Of a DNA stretch of 64,000 nt, positions 57,301 through 64,000 are shown piece after piece. Source of the stretch: Zygnema cylindricum (Eukaryota > Streptophyta > Zygnematophyceae > Zygnematales > Zygnemataceae). Location: positions 62,001 to 126,000 of the forward strand of contig JBBHKE010003308.1 of NCBI GenBank assembly GCA_037447655.1. The letters are read 5' to 3'. How positions within the stretch are numbered: the stretch's first letter is position 1; each line of letters begins with the position of its first letter. The notes beneath the pieces are model-generated. The model was given only the letters and a program-made list of their open reading frames with translations, ran no database searches and was not told where the DNA came from. The position numbers and the translations under genes were made by a program.

Positions 57301-60300
57301 TGGTATCCCTCCACCTTCTCTCCCCCTTCTTTTTCTCAGGTAGCCTTCCTCTCCCTCTTCTCCTTACCTGTCCTCGAGACTCCTCTTTTCTTACATGTTT
57401 AAGAAAGAAATGAGTAGGCTATATTCCTTAGGTACCTAGGACCAAGGCAAGTCTTTCTCCTCTCCCTTCTCCTCTCCCTTCTCCTCTCCCTTCTCCTCTC
57501 CCTTCTCCTCTCCCTTCTCCTCTCCCTTCTCCTCTCCCTTCTTCTTTTTGAGAGTTTTGATGGAAGAAGGAATGGTGTTTGAAGGTGGTCTCTGGTTTTT
57601 GTTTTTTTTCAGGGTTTTGTGGCTACAGTGGATAGCATTCGGTCCTTTGTTCCCGTTATTTACGACATGACAGCCATGGTTCCTGAGGGAGTCCCACAGC
57701 CTACTTTTCTGGGTTTAGTTCAACGGAAAAGGACGGTGGTAATTTTCTTACCCTGGGTTTAGAAGAGAGGGAGAGGGAGAGGGAGAGGGAGAGGGGGAGG
57801 GAGAGGGAGAAGATGGGGAGGATTAAGGGAATCATGTAGCACATGGAGGGAGTGGGAGGAGGAGGGGGGGAGGAAAAGGAGAGGGAGGGAGGGGTGAAAG
57901 GAGGCGAGAAAAAAACAAAGAGAATAGAAAAGAGAGGTAATTTTTAGCTCAGGGTTTAGAAGAGAGGGAGAGGGGGAGGGGGAGGGAGAGGGAGAAGACG
58001 GGGGAGGATGTAAGGGAAATGGTTGCATGTCATGTAGGACATGGAAGGGGAGTGGGAGGGAGGAGGGAGAGGAAAAGGGAGAGGGAAAGGGAGAGGGAGA
58101 GTGGGGTAGAAAAGGAGAGTGGGAGAGGCTAAAAGAGCGAGAGAGAGAATGAGAAAAAGAGAGAGAGAGAGGAAGAGAGGAGAAGTTTTCCTTTTCTTTG
58201 AGACCTCTTTCTTGGAGCTTTTGTAAACGTTGTGACTTCTGTCACGTGCTGTTTTTTTTTCACGAAGGTTCCGTGGCTGTGTCTTGTTTTGAAAGGTTCG
58301 GAAGCCTTGAAAGTTAGAGTAGTCGCACCAACGAGTGAAAAAAGACGGTGTAACATTTTTATTTTCCTGCTTCGTTTTTTTATACAATTTTTTTTCTTCC
58401 TTTGCTCCAAAAAGAAAATCGGCTGAGTTTTTGAATAGACTACAGTATGGTTTAGGCGGTATGTTTAGTAGAGTTTGGTTGAGGTGCTATGTGCCATTTA
58501 CTTTTCTTTTTTTAGTTTTGAGGTTTTTGGGTTTTGGGTTTTTTGGATTTCGGGTTTTTGTTGGTTCAGATTCATATTCACATTCGTAGAGTTCTTATGA
58601 CGGATTTGCCCAAAGAAGAAGTGGGTCTTGCAGACTGGTGCAAAGAGGCATTTGTGAAGAAGGTGAGAAAAGAAGAGCATATAAGGAAAGGAAAGAAAAG
58701 GAAAGGAAGGAAAGGAAGGAAAGGATAATAAAGGAAACGGAAGTAGAGGAAAGTAAAGTAAAGTAAAGGAAAGTAAAGGAAAGGAAAGGAAAGCAATGGA
58801 AAGGCTAGGAATGCAAAGGTAAGGAAAGGAAAGGCAAGGGAAGAAGAGAAAAGGAAAGGCAAGGGAAGAAGAGAAAAGGAAAGGCTAGGAAATCTATGGA
58901 AAGGCAAGGAATGGAAACGTGAGTAAAGAAAGAAATGAAAAAAAGAGCGATGGACAGCACAGGAATGAATGGAAAAAAAATTTAAAGAAAGGGAGGAACA
59001 GAAAACCTGAGAACTGGAAGGAAAGAATAATAACGAAAAGTGAAGAAAAGGAGGGCAAAAATTCGAGTATAAAAAAGAAAATTCAAAAAACTTGAGAATA
59101 TAAAAAGAAATGAAAAGGAGGATTTTAAACTTAAGAATAGAAAGGAGAACAGTTAAGAAATGTTGGGAAAAATTATCTGAAGAAAAGAATAATGCAATAA
59201 TGGTGTTTTTGAAAAGGTTTAACATTAGCTCTAAGCCCGTTTCTTTATATTGGAGGCAGCAATTTTGACTCTTTCTTGTTTCTTTCGACCACTTCCTTCT
59301 CGTACCTTGTCCTTGATTTTAGGGTTTTTATTTTATCCACTACATAAATTCAATCTACTTCTCTCTACAAAATGCAATAAATAAATGTTTCTATGATTTT
59401 CAATCTTAAGAAAATGTAAAAGTCAAACCCTATGCTTTTAGTACCGAATATGGGTCGAATGGGGTTTTCTTTTTTTAGAATATTCTTATGCAAATCAGTC
59501 CAAATGGCAAATATTTTCAGAACGAATATGTGAAATGGCGAATATTCTTAAAACAAACGCGGTGACTATGGTCATGACATGTTTTGTACAACATCAATAT
59601 TCTATCTTAAAACCTATAATTGTTGATTTGTTCAACAACTGTGATTAATGATATGTGAACTTACTCGATAAATGACACTATGACTATCATGATTTTCATA
59701 ATTGCTTGTATAACCAATAATTGTAGTTACTAAAGTTATTCGTTGGATTTGGAAAGCAGCATGACCGAAAATATGATGTAAAGACACTTCAGAATTGATT
59801 ATTAAAAGTCTAATTCTAAAAAATTTGCAAGTTTGATAAGCTTTTTTTATTTGACTCTTTTTTTTCTCTTTCTTTTTTCAACAGGATGAGATGTTAGAGG
59901 CCCACAAGAAAAATAATACTTTTGGAGAGGAACTCTATATTCCAGCCAAGCGGTCCCTAGTACCCGTCTTTGTACGTCACTCTTTCTTTTTTTTTTTTTT
60001 TTTTTTTTTTGAGGACATCATGAAAAAGAACTTTGTTGACATCTGTCCCCATTTCGACGCCATAACAGTCTCAATTTTTCTTGTTTTTTTCTTGATAATG
60101 TGACCTTGTAATCTTGTTGTTTTCTGTACCTTTATTTTGAGCCTCGAGTCCAGACTCCTTTTTCTTTTCTTAAACAGTTCAACTCATATCATAAAAAAAC
60201 TCAACAGTTAGACGCTTTTTTATCCAATTCAACTTCATGTATTTCCACTCCCCACCAAAACCCCAAATACTAGTTTTATACTATTTTTCCTCCGTCGTAT

Positions 60301-61476
60301 ATCGATTAAAATCACAAACGATATATTGCGATTTCTGTATATTGTATTATCAAGTTGTTAAAATGTTGATAGATTGATCGCGATGACTGACGATAACTGA
60401 GACCGATAAATGTAACAAGCATAAAATGTATCCAGACAAATCTTGACAGAACACTTGACTGTTGTACTAATTCTGAAAAGATAAAATCAGAAAGTCAAAG
60501 TCAATCATTTGGTACAAACAAATTTTTGCATGCGGCAATACATTATGGTACGGCAGCGTAGCGTTCTGAGAATTTTTTTCACCCTCCACGGCTTAGGAAA
60601 CCGAAACGTTTGAATAGTACGGAAAAAATTTTATGGATACTGAAAATATTGCGATATCGATGGTTATGTATCGTGATAGTTGGTGATATTCGTTATCGGC
60701 TCGATACATGACTATTTTCTTTCAAAAAGTTTATTTATTATCAGCAAATCCTGCTCGATATACAACGCTATCGTTTTTCGTGAGCAACCGAACTCGCACA
60801 AAAACGTCTCCCTAGCAAAAAATCAAATAGTATCTTTGTCCTACTACCTTGTACAACTTCAACTCAGGGGCCCTTTTCTCAAGGATTTTTTGTCAGAAAA
60901 ATATTTCGTACAATTTGTATTGCCCCAAAAACAGGGCAATCCAAAAGAAAAAATACAGGGGCAATTACCTGACGGTTTTGTCCAAACATATCCACAAATC
61001 GCTGTGAAATAATGATTTTCCATTTTTGACGGTGAAAAAGTATCATCACGTTTTGCTATTTTTCCGACAGTCCTGAACAATGGTCTTGTGTTTTAAAACT
61101 GCAACAGGAATATCTGATGAGAGTGAATGGCCCCTTGTGAAAAACCTCTTGTCACCATTATCTCGACGGTAATTCTGTACTATTTTCTTTAACAGCTTCA
61201 ACTCATATAAAACCTCTCCCCACCAAAAACTCACCATACTGTTGTTTTTGTTATCCGGTTTTGTAGGTTACTTTGGGATGGACACTTGTCATTGGACTGG
61301 CAGCAGCTTTTGGAATCCGACGGGCCATAATTGCAAACGCAATCACATGGAATACCGTTTCCATTGCGGCCGTAATTTTGGTAGTGGTGGGCGGTCTCAT
61401 CCAGTGGTTCCTGGTCTTCACCCAATCAGAACATTCCACGTCAGCAGATAAACTTAACTCCAAAAAAGCTAAGTAA
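53941..61476 (+). CDS. LPAT2: 1-acyl-sn-glycerol-3-phosphate acyltransferase (ER type)
   Basis: Eleven exons join in phase to 397 residues: 53941-54084, 54514-54636, 54932-54971, 55083-55156, 55585-55644, 55787-55864, 56676-56834, 57613-57738, 58570-58662, 59885-59971 and 61267-61476. The enzyme acylates lysophosphatidate to phosphatidate in ER glycerolipid synthesis. The catalytic block NHRSDVDW (NHx4D) is at residues 112-119, FVEGTRF (EGTR) at 191-197 and FVPVIYDMT at about 237-245. There are membrane spans at about 24-44 and twice in the last exon. The C-terminus KKAK fits a KKxx ER-retrieval signal. Length and order match plant LPAT2. The start could also be the ATG at 54001. Intron 7 has a GC-AG boundary, and most introns are GA-rich. 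Confidence 0.93.
54300..54460 (+). repeat. (GA)n-rich tract, intron 1
   Basis: Long runs of GAGAGA and GAGGGAGA on the coding strand fill the second half of intron 1 of the acyltransferase. Confidence 0.9.
54637..54830 (+). repeat. GA-rich tract, intron 2
   Basis: GAGGGAGAGGGA and GGGAAAGGGA runs on the coding strand, directly after the exon 2 donor site. Confidence 0.85.
55160..55400 (+). repeat. GA-rich tract, intron 4
   Basis: Almost pure purine on the coding strand (GAGGGAGGGGAAGGGGAGA and similar). Frames across it are low-complexity translations of the repeat. Confidence 0.85.
55880..56550 (+). repeat. GAGGGA-rich tract, intron 6
   Basis: About 670 bp dominated by GAGGGAGA and GAAAGGGAGA units on the coding strand; contains several four-run G3 stretches. 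Confidence 0.9.
56550..56634 (+). repeat. (GAGGTT/GAGGTC)n hexamer tract
   Basis: About 13 hexamer units of GAGGTC or GAGGTT type near the end of intron 6, a composition unlike the GA tract before it. Confidence 0.85.
56842..57540 (+). repeat. CT-rich tract, intron 7 (strand-flipped)
   Basis: The coding strand is pyrimidine-rich here (CCCTCTCCCTCC, later TTCTCCTCTCCC with a 12-bp period at about 57458-57540). It is the only acyltransferase intron with this polarity, and the only one with a GC donor. Confidence 0.9.
57764..58170 (+). repeat. GAGGGA-rich tract, intron 8
   Basis: GAGAGGGAGAGGGAGAGGG runs on the coding strand, including a direct repeat of about 200 bp (57762 on and 57959 on, both starting near GTTTAGAAGAGAGGGAGAGG). 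Confidence 0.85.
58678..58960 (+). repeat. (GGAAA)n tract, intron 9
   Basis: AAGGAAAGGAAAGG and AAGTAAAGG units, again purine on the coding strand. Confidence 0.85.
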
Positions 61477-61483
61477 ACCGTTT

Positions 61484-61700
61484 GCGTCGGAGAGAGAGAG
61501 TGAGAGAGCGAGATAGAGGGAGAAAGGGAGGGAGAGAGGGAGAGAGAGAGGGAGAGGGAGAGGCAGGGAGAGAGGGAGAGGGAGAGGGAGAGATGGCGGG
61601 AGGGAGAGGGGGAAAAGGATGGGGGGAGAGAAAGGGGCGGAGTGTCGGGTGGGAGAGAGGGAAGAAAGTCGGGGGCGAGAGGGAAGATTGTGGGAGATGG
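61484..61700 (+). repeat. GA-rich tract just after the acyltransferase stop
   Basis: GAGAGAGAGTGAGAGAGC followed by GAGGGAGAGGGA units, starting about 10 bases behind the stop codon, so probably in the 3' untranslated region. Confidence 0.85.
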
Positions 61701-63459
61701 AGAGGAAGCAAGAGGAGAACGGGAAGCAGCGTGGACCAACTAAGGATGACAGGGGATCAGGCGAAAGGAGGAGATGTCATGGAAATGGGTGATTAGAGGG
61801 AGGAAGCCGGGAGGTTTTGTTCACTTTACGTTTCTTTTAAGGGCAGTGACTGCTGTTGATTGGTTGGGAGAATTTACTCAAAAAGATGTAAACGGTCTCT
61901 TTGTGAGGGAGAACAAGAGGGAGAGCGAGAGAGCTGTTTTTTGGAGTTTACAATGGAGGTGAGGTAGAGGAATGGAAATAGGGAGACCAGGAACACTAAA
62001 TATCGGGGTTAGTTTCGATTTTTGCCACAAAGATGTCGGTTTGGAAACCACGATTTCTCAGTTTTCTTTCTTTTTCTGTCAAAAAATAGTTTTTTTTCTT
62101 TTAGCTCCCTTTGATTATTATTCCCACTGTAGCTGTTGTTAGATTCACCACACCAGCTACATAGATTTTAGGGTTCTTCTACAAGATTTTAGAAAAGGTT
62201 CCGTTTCCATGCTCTGTTTCTTTGTCGATTGTTTTCCGTGTTTTCAGTTAAGAAGGCGATTTGAGTTGAGTTATGGGTCCCAGAGAAGGGTAGAGGCGGT
62301 AGAGGAGAGAGAGGACATAGAGATTCTTCACCGTTTATTGGTGGTGATGGACCACTGTAATTATTGTACAATCTATTTTGATTCGGGCACAAATATATTT
62401 TCCGTAGGAATTGCAGTCTCGACCATTCGGGACTGTGAGGGCTTCCTGTCAATACTATTGAAACAGAGGATAATATATAGGAAGGATAAAGCCGTGAGTT
62501 TGAAATACAGTGGACATCGGGTTTGTCGAAGTTGTGAAACTAATCTGCATGTTTCTGTCAGGAGATTTGCATCCTAAATCGGTTTATCAAAGTTTTTTTT
62601 GCGTGGCGATATGTATTTTATCAATTATATGCACTCGACAGCTGTTACGAGGATCGGAAAAACAAGAATGAAAGGTCGACCTGCCATGCCATAGTTTGTC
62701 GTTTTGGAGTTTTTCGGTTTGTTCCCATTTTAATTGCTCGGCGTTAGATGTTGACATTTGTCATCGATCTCTAGTTTCGATGCAATACTTTGGGGCCAGG
62801 TAAAGAATTATTATTAGGGCTGCATTGCATGAGTTTAATTTTGTGGGTTATTGCAAGTTTCCGTATATGCTGGTGTTTGCCAAGGTTTTGTTGTCTTTGC
62901 ATGCGGGTGTGCACGGAACAACTTTTCTGCGATTGTGGAACAATGGATAATTGCTCGAAAGGGCAAAAATGCATCAGGGTATGTGAGGACGAATAATCTA
63001 TGCACAAAATTTTATTATTTTGAAATAAAAGCAAGCGAGCATTTTTGGGAGAATAACAGTAAACCATCTGAGTGTGAACAAGGGGAACAAAAGAAACGAA
63101 AGGTACAAACGAAACTGAGAAACCGAATGTGTGAAGAAGCAAATTAAACGGAAAACGGGGAAGAAGAAACTAACACACAGGCATGGGCAAGCCGTCAAAG
63201 GACATGGAAAAGAAAAAGAAGCACAAAGCTCACAGCAAACAATCCCCAACATAACTGAAAAACCTGCAAAATCTCTGAACCCCAAGCTGGGTGAAGCAAG
63301 CAGAGGAAATTCAAGCATGTAATAACATCCCAAAACAGCAATAGTGAATAATGGTAGCAATAACAATACGATAGCGGTTTACACATCCCGAGCGCGGTGG
63401 AAATAAAGTTATTTATATCGTAGGTGCTCACATAATCATGCTCCTTTTTCCTAACATCG
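61701..63459. other. No gene recognised
   Basis: Mixed sequence downstream of the acyltransferase, with frames up to about 120 codons on either strand. None shows a recognisable motif, and their composition is not clearly coding. Confidence 0.4.
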
Positions 63460-63484
63460 TCATGCGCGGGAACTCCTACCTGCC

Positions 63485-63985
63485 CATCCTGCAGATGAAA
63501 CAAAATATCCCATCTCATAATTAGTAGTCGTATTAGGGTCATGAACTGTGTCATATTCTTGAATCAACGCTTCCCTATGGGAGAAATTGGGCAAATGGAC
63601 GCCATTATTAGGCAAAATACCATGGTCGTATAAGCAAACGACGGAATCAAGAACGGGCGGACCAGAGAGGTGGAGATTAATAATGTCGGCGGTAGTGAAC
63701 TGAGGAGGCGTGAAAGAAGGAGTGCGGCCCGCCAAGCTCCTGAATTGCCCACACACCGCCCTCGTAAGAGACAAATTGGGCATGTGAAGAGTCGAAGGGA
63801 AGCGCATCGAGAAGCGCATATCGAGTGGTGGCAACCACCTTATCAGATGTTAATTCTTGGACATGCAGAGCTTGCTCCATAATAAGGGTGAAGAAAACCG
63901 GCACAACTGCCAAAGCAAGGGTAGGTATTGAGTTGGCCGCCTCCAAAACGGGTTCGCTAGAAAGATAAGACAATGTTTGGAACAC
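63485..63985 (-). CDS. Possible broken or partial coding exon, unidentified
   Basis: One minus-strand frame (63985 to about 63720, ...LEAANSIPTLALAVVPVF... to ...FVSYEGGVWAIQE) appears to continue in another frame (about 63760 to 63500). The second frame contains TPPQFTTADIINLHLSGPP and then LYDHGILPNNGVHLPNF. Both look coding in composition, and they overlap around 63720-63760. This suggests a frameshift, an assembly error or a missed short intron. A donor-like CAG|GTAGGAG follows at about 63479. I do not recognise the family. The gene may extend beyond the window. Confidence 0.3.
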
Positions 63986-64000
63986 AAGGGGTGATGGTAG

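Noticed and set aside
54144-58028. Long Arg/Glu- or Pro/Ser/Leu-rich frames (such as 56637-57413) as separate proteins
   Set aside because: They are translations of GA or CT tracts in acyltransferase introns and overlap the true exons.

Overview
The window is nuclear DNA of a green plant or streptophyte alga. Three lines of evidence support this. The clear host genes have introns with GT-AG sites. Two of them encode plastid proteins (a fibrillin/PAP protein and an OEP7-like outer-envelope anchor), and a third is a plant-type ER lysophosphatidate acyltransferase. The mobile elements are Ty1/copia, hAT, PIF/Harbinger-like and Stowaway-like families. I cannot name the species. A 10-base N run at 3644 marks an assembly gap.

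Layout. Bases 1-31,000 are almost entirely nested repeats: PIF-like MITEs with TAA/TTA target duplications, Stowaway-like MITEs with TA duplications, hAT-type MITEs with 8-bp duplications, a duplicated 0.9-kb minisatellite block on either side of the gap, a solo copia LTR (8458-10733), and a complete 11-kb copia element (12458-23439) carrying a second, gag-only copia element on the other strand inside its gag (13678-18047). Two large foldback structures follow. From 32,054 to 37,697 lies a minus-strand gene for a telobox-type Myb (TRF-like) protein, with a hAT MITE in an intron. From 38,194 to 46,836 is a hAT cluster that includes one near-complete BED-type hAT element (38194-42870, perfect 8-bp target duplication). 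From 47,209 to 51,009 are the OEP7-like gene, a second small membrane-protein reading frame just behind it, and the fibrillin gene (minus strand, three exons). After three MITEs, an 11-exon acyltransferase gene spans 53,941-61,476; most of its introns are filled with GA-rich tracts, and one intron is CT-rich with a GC-AG boundary. The last 2.5 kb holds a possible broken gene start.

How the parts relate. The host genes do not form a pathway cluster. Acyltransferase, fibrillin and OEP7 all concern membranes or plastids, but nothing in the sequence ties them functionally. The repeats record a sequence of insertions that can be ordered from target-site duplications, and several elements sit exactly at the ends or symmetry centres of older ones. 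The most unusual signal is in the copia elements. Their primer-binding site matches the anticodon arm of initiator tRNA-Met, and the ATG that this creates opens a 36-codon frame, closed by TGA at the same codon in two diverged elements.
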